DNA of 64,000 nucleotides from Gigaspora rosea (taxonomy: Eukaryota > Glomeromycota > Glomeromycetes > Diversisporales > Gigasporaceae). Below, one piece after another: positions 12,552-23,436 of the stretch. The position numbers and the translations under genes are program-made. The notes under the pieces are model-generated. The model worked only from the letters and a program-made list of their open reading frames with translations. It did not search any database and was not told the DNA's origin. The stretch covers positions 132,928 through 196,927 of the forward strand of contig QKWP01000617.1 of NCBI GenBank assembly GCA_003550325.1, read 5' to 3'. Each line of letters starts with the position of its first letter. Positions within the stretch are counted from its first letter, which is position 1.

Positions 12552-12897
12552 TATGGAGTGCTCCGTATTAAAAGGGCCCATTTTTACAATTTTTTGAAAA
12601 ATGAGTTTTTATTAAATTCATGTAAATTTTGACATAATTGATATTTTTCAATTATTAATAAAAGTTGATTTGCATAATAAAAAATCAAGATAATTTAAAA
12701 AGAAAAATTACATGAGGCTGCGTAGAGCCAACACGTCACGAGATTATCCGATAGTCACCTGCCTTCTTTAACCAATCAAAATCGTGAAATTTAATTAATC
12801 CCGAATCAGTCCGAAAATCAAAACAAGTGGTTAAGCTCGATTATCTCAAAATGAGATAAATGTAAAAATGGGACCTTTTAATACGGAGCACTCCATA
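12552..12897. mobile_element. MITE, near-perfect inverted repeats, TA target site (346 bp)
   Basis: The left end TATGGAGTGCTCCGTATTAA continues as a nearly perfect inverted repeat of about 37 bp (through the cccatttttaca stretch) with the right end. TA lies on both sides (12550-12551 and 12898-12899). It is non-coding. The structure fits a Tc1/mariner-superfamily MITE. Confidence 0.8.
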
Positions 12898-13029
12898 TAA
12901 GCAAATTTGATATAAGTAAATTTCTATATAACAATATAGTAATTTAATATAAAATTAGAGTACTGCTATTTGTACTATAGTTTTTGCTATTTGCACTATA
13001 TAAATTACTTCAATTTTGTTACTTAAAAA

Positions 13030-15650
13030 TATTTTAAATTTTAAAAACTTTCATCAAAGATATCTCTAAAAATTCTTGACCAAATTAATAAAAATTTTTA
13101 TTTGAACTCTATGGATTTATAAAATTAAATTAAAAATTTTATTAAATTTGGTCAAAAACTTACAGAGATATCTTTGATGAAAGTTCTTGTAAACAATTTT
13201 GGTACAGCTTCTTTATAATATAGTCAACTCAAATATAATAAACCTTGTTATAATGAACTCTAGATATAATGAACTCAAAATTTTAAAATTTTTTAATAGT
13301 TTGGTATAAAAAAAGCTATAGTTTTTTTAAAAAAAACATAGTAATTTTTTATAGTGAACTTTTTTTTTGGCCAGACTTGAGGGTTCAGTATAGAAGAGTT
13401 GACTGTATCACATTTTTGAAAATGAAAAAAAAACTTTTATTAAAGATGTCTCTACGAGTTCTTGATCAAATTTGAAAAATTTTTTATTAAATACTATATA
13501 TTTATAGAATTAAAATAAAACAATTTTTATCAAATTTGGACAAGAACTTATAGAGTATTTTTGATTAAGTTTCTGTAAACAATATTGGTGCAGCTTCTTT
13601 GTTATAATATTTTTAGAAGTGGAAAGCTTTCATTAAAGATATCTTTGCGAGTTCTTGACCAAATATAATATAAATTTTTTTTATTTAAATCCTATGTATT
13701 TTAGAATTAAAATAAAAAAATTTTTATTAAATATGGCCAAGAACTCAAAGAGATAAGTTTGATAAAAAATTGCTTGTAAACATGTTTTTGAAAATAAAAA
13801 AACCTTATCAAAGGTATTTCTATAAGTTCTTGACCAAATTTGATAAAATTTTTTATTTAAATTCTATAGATTCATAAAATTAAAATAAAAAAAATTTTTA
13901 TCAAATTTAGTCAAGAACTTGTAGAGATATCTATGATAAAAGTTTTTTTTTATTTCCAAAAATGTGATTACAAAAAAGCTGTGCAAAAATTGTTTATAAG
14001 AATTTTATTTAAGATATTTCTGTGAGTTTTTGACAAAATTTAATGGAAATTTTTTTATTTTAATTCTAAAAATCCATATAATTTAAATAAAAAAATTTCA
14101 TTAAATTTGGTCAAGAACTTGCAGAAATATCTTTAATAAAAGTTTTTTACTTCTAAAAACGTATAATCAAAGAAGCTGTGCCAAAATTGTTTACAAGAAC
14201 TTTTATTAATTAAAGATATTTATATGAGTTCTTAACCAAATTCAATGAAAATTTTTTTATTTTAATTCTATAAATAGTATAGAATTTAAATAAAATTTTC
14301 ATTGAATTTGGTCAAGAACTGTAAAGATATTTTTGATGAAAGTTTTTGTATTTTCAAAAATGTGATATTAAAAGAAGCTGTACCAAAATTGTTTACAAGA
14401 AACTTTATTAAAGATATTTTTGTGAGTTTTTGACCAAATTCAATAAAATTTTTTTATTTAAATTCTATGGATTCTTAAAAAAATTTCATTGTTTTGGTCA
14501 AGAACTCACAGAGATATCTTTAATAAAAGTTCTTATAAACAATTTTGGCACAACTTATTTTGTAATCATATTTTTTTTTGGAAATAAAAAAACTTTCATC
14601 AAAGATATCTCTACAAGTTTTTGACAAAATTTGATAAAAATTTTTTATTTTAATTCTATGAATTTATAGAATTTAAATAAAACAAATTTTGCCAAGAACC
14701 TATAGAGATAACTTTGATAAAAGTTATTTTTCATTTTCAAAAAGAATTTTGATAAATTTAGCAGGTTGCGATATCGCAGGTTAATATTTAAAAAAAATTA
14801 AAATGATTATTAGTTAGGGTTAGGGTCTGAACTAGTATTAATATTAGGTTAGAAAGTGCATATATATATGCAAAATTAAGTGCTAAAAACTTTTAGACTA
14901 GTTTACTTAATGAAATTTCAAGTTATTTAAAATTTTTGATTTTTTTTGTAATTTTTCCTAATTTATCGTTCGTTTTGTTACACAAGATCCTGTGATCTAA
15001 TTGGCCAATCATATTAACCTGCGATATAGCAACTTGCGATATTTAACAACCTCCTTCAAAAAAATGTGATTACAAAAAGCTGTACCAAAATTGTTACAAG
15101 AACTTTTATCGAAGATATTTCTGTGAGTTTTTGACCAAATTCAATGAAAATTTTTTTATTTTAATTCTAAGAATCCATAAAATTTAAATTAAAAAATTTT
15201 ATTAAATTTGGTCAAGAATTCACAGAGATATTTTCAATAAAAGATTTCACTTCTAAAAACATATATAACAAAGAAGCTGTGCCAATATTGTTACAGAAAA
15301 TTTTATCAAAGATATCTCTATAAGCTCCTATCCAAATTTGATAAAAATTTTTTTTATTTTAATTCTATGCATCTATAGAATTTAAATAAAAATTTTCATT
15401 GAATTTGGTCATAAACTTGTAGAGATATCTTTGATGAAAGGGTTTTTTATTTTCAAAAATATGATATTACAAAGAAGATGTGCCAAAATTGTTTACAAGA
15501 ACTTTCATTAAAGATATCTCTGTGAGCTCTTGACCAAATTTAATGAAAATTTTTTTATTTTAATTCTATAAATTCATAGAATTCAAAAAAAAATTTTCAT
15601 TAAATTTGGTCAAGAATTCATAAAGATATCTTTGATAAAGTTTTTAAAAT
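13030..15650. repeat. Array of tandem imperfect palindromes
   Basis: The same two motifs alternate in opposite orientation: gagttcttgaccaaattcaa and its complement ttgaatttggtcaagaactc. Each pair is separated by an A/T-rich stem (tttttattttaattctat ... atagaatttaaataaaaatt). They are linked by caaagaagctgtgccaaaat spacers. About ten diverged repeats, roughly 200 bp apart, can be followed. One unrelated element (14754-15046) has been inserted. There is no conserved reading frame; the open stretch 14430-14624 on + is a shadow. Similar palindromes recur at 26080-26600. Confidence 0.75.
14754..15046. mobile_element. Short inverted-repeat element nested in the palindrome array
   Basis: The left end contains GGTTGCGATATCGCAGGTTA. 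The complement of the right end contains AGTTGCTATATCGCAGGTTA. The interior holds agttagggttagggt (14812-14826), a telomere-like motif. The palindrome array continues on both sides, so this is a later insertion. Exact ends are uncertain by a few bases. Confidence 0.65.
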
Positions 15651-15894
15651 TTAGAATATTTTTAAGTAACAAAATCAAGGTGTCTATGATACAAATAGCA
15701 AAAACCATAGTGTAAATAACAACTCTAAAATTATAGATTTTGATTGGAAGTTGCTTTGCCTTTTTTTCTTATTTAATAATCACATCAAATATTATATAAA
15801 TCATATACAATAAATTGATTGGTTGGTTATACAAATTTATTATTTGTTTATATTAAAATATATGTAGACCATTATTTGAATTATCACATCAGGA

Positions 15895-16075
15895 CCCCGA
15901 AATATATATAAATAGGTCAGGTTTATTATAAAATTACTAAAAATAAAAAGATCTGCACAAAACCCTTAAAAATAAGCAAAAAAATTACTATAAATAGAAA
16001 AAATTAGTATAAAAAACCTCAAAAATAAGAAACCAATATCTGACTAGCTATGTATATTTTATGTTCTATGAGTTA
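15895..16075. mobile_element. Mutator-like MITE relic (family with 58494-58670)
   Basis: It begins GGACCCCGAAATATATATAA and carries the same interior as 58494-58670 and 62630-62795 (aggtcaggtt, agatctg, ataagcaaaaaaattactat). The right end is decayed. It is non-coding. Confidence 0.65.
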
Positions 16076-16308
16076 AACCACCTATATGATAATATAGCAC
16101 CTGGCTAAATTAGTTTAATAGTATAGTTACATACTTGCAATTTTTGGTTGTCTATTTAAGTAGCTACCAAAATTTTCTATACTAGCTATTATACTTGCAA
16201 TTTATATACTAGTATTGTTTAAATTCTGTTTTTTTGTCAACCATCTTGGATTACCAGAACATGGTATTTCAAATTCTAGTTTTATATCTTTAAAATGTAA
16301 TTCAAATA

Positions 16309-17578
16309 CAGTGCCCGCCGTAAGTATCCGACCCCCTATAACACAAAGAGAGGCAAGATAAAACTTTATTTTTTTTTTTATTAAAAAATACATGATTCGT
16401 TTAGACTACTAATACATTGTGTAATCCCCATTGGCTTCAATTAAAGCCTCAACCCGCCTTTCCATACTACGGACTAATTTAGTAGCAAGTTCACAGGTTA
16501 ATGCATTCCACTCTTTTACCAAACACGATTTTAATCCTGCAAGAGTTCTAATTTTTTTTCTTGCTATTTTAATTTTTAACAATCTCCAAACATTTTCAAT
16601 AGGATTTTGGTCGGAGGAAACAGATGGCCATGGAAGAACCTTGACGTTGTTTTCTTTCTTCCAATCCTTTGACAAAGTTGCACAATGCTTCGAGTCGTTG
16701 TTTTCTTGCAAAATCCATTTATCTGAATTGACCCCAAAAAGAAGCTCAGCAGACGGGAGGAGACCTTGTTCATATATCTTAACCATATATTTGGCATTCA
16801 AGTTGTGCTGAAAGTAAATCAGCTTGCCAAAGCCCGAAGACGAAAAACAACCCCACACGTTGAGCTTCAACGGATGCTTCACGGACTGCCATAATTTACG
16901 CCTCCCAGACCACTGCCAGGTTCTTGGATGCGGTTGATTCAAACGGAATGTACTTTCATCTGTAAATATTACCTGGTCCCAGTCGAAATCCTGATGATCT
17001 TTTGCCCATTTTAGCCGTTTCTCTTTGTGCTTCTCTGTGAGAAGTGGTTTGGAAAGTTTCGCCATATATTTTGCCCCACCTTCACGTAGACACTTTTGAA
17101 TAGTGCGTACACTAATGCTAATATTCCGTTTTTCTATTTCCTGTTGTATTTCAACAGCAGTTACATTTTCTTTGTCACTTGCAAGCTTAAGGATCTTTGC
17201 ATCTTGCCGCGGAGTGGTGATCCGATTTCGACCAGGTTTTTGTTCATCATTTAAATTTTTTGTTTCCCCCCATTTTTTTACCCAATAAAGCGCAGTAGAC
17301 TTACTACAGCCTACAATCTTTGCTGTAGCACCAAGCCCAAGCTTCGGACCTTTGGAATGATAGTGCAAAAAAATGATTTCATATCGCTTATGCAGCGGAA
17401 GAGGCATTTTAAAGGTTCAGAATTTGGGCGGAGAACATTGCTCTGGTAAATGGATAAATTGCCTGCAAATGGTAAGAATGATCAGCGTTTGCATCATTGT
17501 TTGTTGTGAGAAAATTTTAAGGTTGTATGTACAATGCACGTGAAGTTACACTGGGTCAGATACTTACGGCGGGCACTG
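16309..17578. mobile_element. Tc1/mariner DNA transposon, complete (1270 bp)
   Basis: The terminal inverted repeats begin CAGTGCCCGCCGTAAGTATC at the left and are mirrored at the right end (gatacttacggcgggcactg). They are flanked by the TA duplication (16307-16308 and 17579-17580). The element contains one gene, the minus-strand transposase. Near-identical ends and an open reading frame suggest recent insertion. Confidence 0.95.
16409..17407 (-). CDS. Tc1/mariner transposase (DDE family, likely catalytically dead)
   Basis: This is a 332-aa uninterrupted ORF from the ATG at 17405-17407. The N-terminus (about residues 10-120) has paired-like helix-turn-helix regions (TAKIVGCSKSTALYWVKKW; VRTIQKCLREGG), as expected for terminal-repeat binding. 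The DDE catalytic domain follows. The first acidic site is in VIFTDESTFRLN. The second is in WILQENNDSKH, where family members have Q-x-D-N-D-P-K-H; here the catalytic Asp position is Asn and the Pro is Ser. The third is in DQNPIENVW, where the usual SPD is SSD. Full length and no stops argue for a young copy. The Asp-to-Asn change argues it cannot catalyse cut-and-paste itself, although it may still bind ends. Confidence 0.9.
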   Translation of the reverse strand: MPLPLHKRYEIIFLHYHSKGPKLGLGATAKIVGCSKSTALYWVKKWGETKNLNDEQKPGRNRITTPRQDAKILKLASDKENVTAVEIQQEIEKRNISISVRTIQKCLREGGAKYMAKLSKPLLTEKHKEKRLKWAKDHQDFDWDQVIFTDESTFRLNQPHPRTWQWSGRRKLWQSVKHPLKLNVWGCFSSSGFGKLIYFQHNLNAKYMVKIYEQGLLPSAELLFGVNSDKWILQENNDSKHCATLSKDWKKENNVKVLPWPSVSSDQNPIENVWRLLKIKIARKKIRTLAGLKSCLVKEWNALTCELATKLVRSMERRVEALIEANGDYTMY

Positions 17579-18367
17579 TAGTGGTACTTTTCTGGCAAGC
17601 TCTTTTAAGTCTTTTTACTTGTATTCTGGTCTTTTTATTTTTAATAAAAAACTTGATAGAGTAGTACCTGTTCTATATAGGTATTTATTTATACTTTTAG
17701 TAATTATTGCTATGATTGTAGCCAATACTTGCAAGTTAGAAATGCCTAACCTCTTACCAATACTTACTTTTGTTCTTATAGAGTTTATTTCATTCTAGTA
17801 TCTGCATTTCTTTATTTTATAAACTATTTGGTATTTTAAACTACCAATCTAGTTAATTCAAAAGAATTGGTTAGCCAGGATTTAGGTACAGTATATTATA
17901 GTTTTTTTTTTTTTTGGTTCATGCTTTCATAATACATACTCTTTTCTTTTATTATGATTCTAGTAGCCAGGTTGTTAGACTCTTTTTTGCTATAGAGGCT
18001 TTTGTTTATTTAACTAGATTGTTGAACTTTCTCTTGCTATAGAGACTTTGCCTATTCAATCTTCTAGTTTATCCAATTCAATTCTGTTTTGTAGGACCAT
18101 TAAAAGCTATCTATTTCTCTACTTAGATTCTGCTAAGCTAGTTTCTGTTCCTGCTATATTCCTAGAATTTTTGTACTATATCAAACTTATTATAAATTTG
18201 CATATCTAATTATTAGTTTGTATTCTTTCATATTATATATAAATGCTTCAATAGCTCTTAGTAGCTTAGTATAATCTAGGCTATAGATTTTTATAATCCA
18301 ACTTTGTATTGCAATAAACAATAATAGATGGTTACTATAATACAAATATAAATTTTTTAAATATTTC

Positions 18368-18445
18368 TAGTGGGATTTGAACTTTATACAAATTGCTTGA
18401 GAGGTAACAACTATGCTATGTTGCTATACCTCTAATATAATAAAA
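18368..18445 (-). other. Possible tRNA-derived (SINE-like) head
   Basis: On the minus strand TAGCATAGTTG resembles a pol III A box. About 25 nt further, AGTTCAAATCC matches the B-box consensus GGTTCRANNCC except for the first base. The spacing is tRNA-like, but the acceptor and T stems do not pair well, so this is not a functional tRNA. It could be a relic of a tRNA-derived element, or chance in AT-rich sequence. Confidence 0.25.
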
Positions 18446-18895
18446 GTTTAAAGTTTTTGTTTTACAACTTCTATTATAAATTTTTGAAGGGATTTTTTAA
18501 ATTTTATATATCTTTGTCTATAAATTTTTTTTTTACTTTTAATACAAGCCTTAATTTTTACAAATAGTAAAGTTGTTTTCTTTATATAAACTACAATATT
18601 GACTTTAAGAACTAAAGTTCTAATATTAAAAACCAAATAAAATTATAGAAAAATTGGGAAATTATTTATTTTTTATCTTATATAACTTTAATTTAATTTT
18701 ATTCTTATAGTATAAAAACTAATTTTACAAAAAGTAATTCTTATTTTTAAATATAATTATATAATTCTTATAGTATAAAAACTAATTTTACAAAAAGTAA
18801 TTCTTATTTTTAAATATAATTATATAAAGTTTTATTAATTATTTTAGTATTTTAAAAAAGTAAATCAGAGTTAAAAAAGCATAAAAATAGATAAA
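18440..18895. repeat. Dispersed repeat (family with 36195-36650), with 63-bp tandem duplication
   Basis: It is collinear with the interior of the TA-flanked element at 36045-36687 (shared tracts include ctttatataaactacaatatt, ttaagaacta, tattttaaaaaagtaaatcaga). Unlike that copy, it has a direct tandem duplication of 63 bp: 18701-18763 and 18764-18826 are identical by eye. The clear terminal repeats seen in the other copy were not found here. Confidence 0.7.
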
Positions 18896-18899
18896 TTTG

Positions 18900-20045
18900 A
18901 TTGTATTGGTCTACAAATTAAAAGACAAACTCTTGGTTTTGGTTCATTTAGCAACAGTTTAGGTTATTGTTGAGTATTATGTAGTATAGTTGAACAGTTT
19001 TTACATAGTCTCTTTTTGTATATTTATTGTATTAAACAAAAGATATCTATTGTAAGTATGTAGATAAATATTATTATAATTAGTACTTGTAACAGTAAGT
19101 ATACTAATAGATTTTTTGTTAATACTTGTTTGTATTGATTTTTTTTTAGTTTTAAGATAAGATTTTGTTTATATTTTTATTAGTAATTTAATTTAATAAG
19201 TTACTTCAAGAAGCACACTTCTTTTGTATAGAATATTTGTTTGTGTTATTATTATAGTTTTTATTGTAGTTATATACTAAAGTTTTCTTTATATTTTTGT
19301 TTAATTATATTATTAAAAAATATTATTCTTGTATATAGAGTTCTTGAATAATTGCATAGTATTTTGGTAATACAGTAGTTATCTATATCCTAATAATCTT
19401 AATTATCAATCATCAATCATCAAAACATTATAAAATTACAAGCCGTCACGAGTGTGTCCGTTCTTAATTATCTGATTGGATAAAAAAAGTGCCTTGACTA
19501 ATAATAGAATACATTGTCGTACATTGCAGAATCATTTCTCATGATGATCGTATCCTTGTGAAATCCAGTTGATTAGCTTTCCCATATATGTGCACTAATG
19601 GGGCTTTGATATAACAAGAAACAATAAGATGGCAATATAATTTTTTAAATTGGTTAGTGGTTAGCTTCTTATATCAATACAATGAATACCTATAATTATA
19701 AAAATAGATTGTTATGTAAAACTAAATAATGCGAAGTGACAGTAGATCACGTGATCAAAAGGGATACAGCCACCCGTATCAGATCTCCCGCGCATGTGAA
19801 GAATCAGATAGAATTGGACAACACATGTCAATGACAGATACATTGGTGCAAACTAGAGAAAAACAGGAATCGGCGTTGAAGAGAATAAAAAAAATTCAAT
19901 TATATTTGCCATTTTTGTAATTAGGCCGTAGGAAACTTTTAAGCTGTAATTATTGTGACTTTTTTTTTTTTAATCAGTTATTATTGATTATTTTTTAAAA
20001 GATCGACTTTCGTTCATTACGTACACTTTGTAAAGTATCTTTTGT
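18900..20045. other. No gene recognised
   Basis: AT-rich sequence. An ORF on + (19729-19920, 63 aa, starting MRSDSRSRDQKGYSHPYQIS) has slightly higher GC but resembles nothing I know, and has no visible splice partners. Confidence 0.5.
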
Positions 20046-20049
20046 TTTT

Positions 20050-21480
20050 AGAAAATTGTTTCTGCTCTTATGCGCACTTTGAAGTTACGGATAATGAACG
20101 TACTATAGTAGAAGTATGATGGTTCGGGACATAGCAAGATAGTTAATAGCATGGTAATATACTTTTTTTTATACTTTTTTAATACAGTTCTACCATTTTG
20201 CATGATAATGAATGTAGCATGATAATAGAAACATGATAGTTTAGGACATAGCAAGGTAGTTAGTTACACAGTAGTATTTTTTTTGTTTTTTTTTTTATAT
20301 ACAGTACTAACATTTTTTTTCTTTAGAACAGAACATAGTGCAATAATGAACATAGCACGATAGTAGAAGCATGATAGTTTAGTAGCATGGTAATATATAT
20401 TATGTATATATATATATACACAATACTAACATTTTTTTTTTTATTTAGAACAGAACGTAGTGCGATAATGAACGTACGATAGTAGAAGCATGATAGTTTG
20501 GGTGTAGCAAGATAGTTATTAGCACGGTAGTATTTTGTTTTTTAACAGTCTAATGTTTTGCGCGATAACGAACATAGCATGATAGTAGAAACATAGTAGT
20601 TCTGGATGTAAATAATGTTTTTTTTTATACAGTACTAATGCTTCTTTTTTTCTTTAGAATGGAACATTGAACGTAAGATAGTTCAAGGCGTTAGTAGCAC
20701 AGTAATCATTATTATATGACAGGGTGAAACCTGAGTTGTGAAATAGTGAAACCTGCTATGATTATCACGTGAAGGTGAAATCCGCTTTTATATAATAAAA
20801 AACGTAATAAAACGTGGATTTCACCTTAACCCGATCTACAAAGTGGATTTTACTATTTCGCAACTCAGGTTTCACCCTGTTCTATTATTATTATTATTAC
20901 TATTATTCTTTATTTATTTTTTTAAATACAATGCTAATGTTTAGAATGAAACATAGCATGATAATGACGCACGATAGTAAAAAGCATGATAGTTCAGGAC
21001 GCAGCAAGATAGTTAGTAGCACAGTAATATATATATATTTTTTATATACACATTATTAACGTTTCTTTTTTTTCTTTAGAACGGAACATAGTGCGATAAT
21101 GAACGTAGCACAATAGTAAAAGCATGATAGTCATAACACAGTAATATTTTTTTATTTTTATTTTTTTTTTATATATAGTACTAACGTTTCTTTTTTTCTT
21201 TAGAACAAATGGAACATAGTGCGATAACGAATGTACAATAGTAAATGCATGATAGCTCAGGACATATAAATATAGTAGCATTTTTTTCTTTTTTTTTAAT
21301 ACAGTACTAGCGTTTCACGTGATAATGAACGTAGCATGATAATAGAAGCATGATGGTTCGGGACATAGCAAGATAGCAGCACGGCAGTTAATATGGGGCA
21401 TGCATAATAGTATAGAGCTTAGCATAATAGATAGTATAGAATTTGCATGGTAATTAGAACATAGCGATAGTTGGAATCGG
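20050..21480. repeat. Tandem repeat array, ~110-130-bp units
   Basis: Diverged units contain gaacatagtgcgataatgaa, then cgtagcacgatagtagaagc, atgatagttcaggacatagc, aagatagttagtagcacagt, a poly-T tract and tacagtactaacgtttct. Unit cores are visible near 20330, 20450, 20555, 20660, 20945, 21083, 21212 and 21310. A 160-bp palindromic element interrupts the array. ORFs here are shadows of poly-T tracts. Confidence 0.75.
20720..20879. mobile_element. Small palindromic MITE inside the tandem array (160 bp)
   Basis: The ends CAGGGTGAAACCTGAGTTG are inverted copies of each other, and the inverted repeat covers about 37 bp on each side with few mismatches. Flanking octamers TTATATGA and TTCTATTA match at only five positions, so a target duplication is unproven. 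CAGGG ends would fit hAT. Confidence 0.6.
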
Positions 21481-21489
21481 TAATTTGTA

Positions 21490-23436
21490 TTTATTTATTG
21501 TGTTTTTTTTTTAATTTTTTTTTTATTTTTTGTTTTTTTTTTTTATTATAAATATGACCGATATATAATCGTTTTTGCATTTTATTAGTTTAAATTCGTG
21601 TCCCGACAATTTTGCGCAGCTTAGATTTAATGCAGTAAAGTGTAATTTCGGAGTTTGGTCCGAATTATAATTCGTTGAAATTACACTAACATGGAGTTGA
21701 AAAGTGCTCACGTGGTCATGTGTGCACGGCAAATCAGCTGTAATGAACATATGTTTAATAGATTAAATTAACACAGGGGCGCCGGTGGCGACCCATTTTC
21801 TCTTGTAAATTTATAAATTTATATATAAATTTCAATTTTCAAATCATTAAAACTTTTTACAGTGATGAGGGTTTGAAAAGATATTTGGACATATGTAGAG
21901 CTAATATAGCTCTATAAAGTTCAGATATTTAAAACTTTTTAGATAAAAAGTTATATAGCCATTCGAAAAATTGAAACACTTCGTGTAACGTCTTACACCT
22001 TGACATTTCATTAATAAGGATTCTGTGGTTCGCAGTCGGTCGGGTCTAATTCGTGATAGGTCTTGCACTTTACAGTAATTGGTTTTCATAACCCGGCCGG
22101 GTCATAATTGAATTTTTAAAAATCCTTTATATTTTAATAACTTGGCGTATCTTTTAAAAATTTGTAGAATTTATATATATAATCCTGTAATTTTTTGGGC
22201 TTAACGAAATCTATTAATTTTTAATATGAATATGTAATTCCGCAGTCGTAGATTCGAGAAAAATGGCTAGAAATTATATTAGCCGAATTTATTATCGTTG
22301 CTGTTTTTTTTCAAACATTGATCGAAGTTTTTTTTTAATAATGTCTAGTAAATTTTTAATATTCAAGTCCACTGTTGAATTCCACTACTCTGTAGAATTT
22401 GAAATAGCCTCGAATATTAAAAATAAAGCATTATCAAGGTACCTTTGCTCAAAGTTTGTGGGAATTTAGGCAAAGTATATATATATATTTTTTTTGCTGC
22501 TGCCAGGACAACCACTACAAGATTTATTGCGAAATAACGTACACCTGCACGTTACTTTGAATATACGCTAGGTGTGTTATTTTGAGTCGAAGGTAAATTT
22601 CCGAGTTATATTACTTTATTATATTATATAATACGTAATATATTACACGAATTACATATGGAAAAATGTGATCTTGAGAATTTTAAAAAATCTGATCATT
22701 GTGAGAACATTTTTTATTCATTTTTGTAATATGCATATATTTTATCTGTGAGACTATCTATATTTGCTATCCGACAATGGGATTGCCTGAAAATTACGAC
22801 ATTTACATAGGGTTACGTAAATGTTTGGACTCAACTAAACTTCTGGCGATCTTTGTTATTAAATTGTTTTTAAAAAGATCATTTTAATGCCATTATGTTT
22901 TCATGACAAGAATTTGTACAATATTATTTTGATTACTAATGGCCTATCCATTATCACAATCATATATCAAAATCCCTAAAAAATTTTGGTGTAAATGTTT
23001 ATATATGAATTTGACGATACATTTAAATTGTCTTTGCAAATAAGAAAGAAAAGGTTGCAGTACACAACAATTATTCTAGATTTCTTTATTAGAAATCTTA
23101 ATCGTGATTGCTTAAAAATTAAAGCAATTTTTGTGTGTTGATTACAAATTAACCTTGTATATCCGGAAATTAACCCTAAAAGAAATTATTGATGATCCGG
23201 AAAATAAAGTCCTCATTATATTACTATATGTCTATCATATCAAAGAACTCTATATAAGCTAAACTAATTGAAAAAATATATAGTAATTTTTCATTATTTG
23301 ATGGCATTGTGTAACGTATCATTTAACCCAAGTTTGTAAAACAAGAAAAGGGTATATATATCATAACAGGCATCGGACCTGCAGAGTAATTCGTTTTAAA
23401 TTTACATATCGACAATCAAATTAAAGTATTACAAAG
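21490..23436. other. Intergenic stretch without recognised genes
   Basis: No supported coding region is seen on either strand. A short block at 22525-22610 shares the gcgaaataacg ... cacctgcacgtta motif with 30445-30560, 31825-31930 and 32487-32590. The last ~100 bases before the ATG at 23437 would be the upstream region of the next gene; no confident promoter motif was found. Confidence 0.5.

Larger units (their letters stand above)
16202..17660 (-). pseudogene. Unknown reading frame interrupted by a Tc1 element
   Basis: On the minus strand the sequence just upstream of the Tc1 element (about 17660-17581) reads DLKELARKVPL. Downstream of it (16306-16202) the frame reads FELHFKDIKLEFEIPCSGNP and then RWLTKKQ before a stop. 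If the element and one TA copy are removed, the two pieces join in the same frame. I do not recognise the protein. Upstream sequence to about 18200 has further decayed coding-like stretches, so this may be an older transposon gene. Confidence 0.45.

Noticed and set aside
16431..16811. Plus-strand 126-codon ORF
   Set aside because: It is the antisense shadow of the Tc1 transposase.
19729..19920. 63-aa ORF as a small gene
   Set aside because: No recognised motif, no splice partners and no context; composition alone is not enough.
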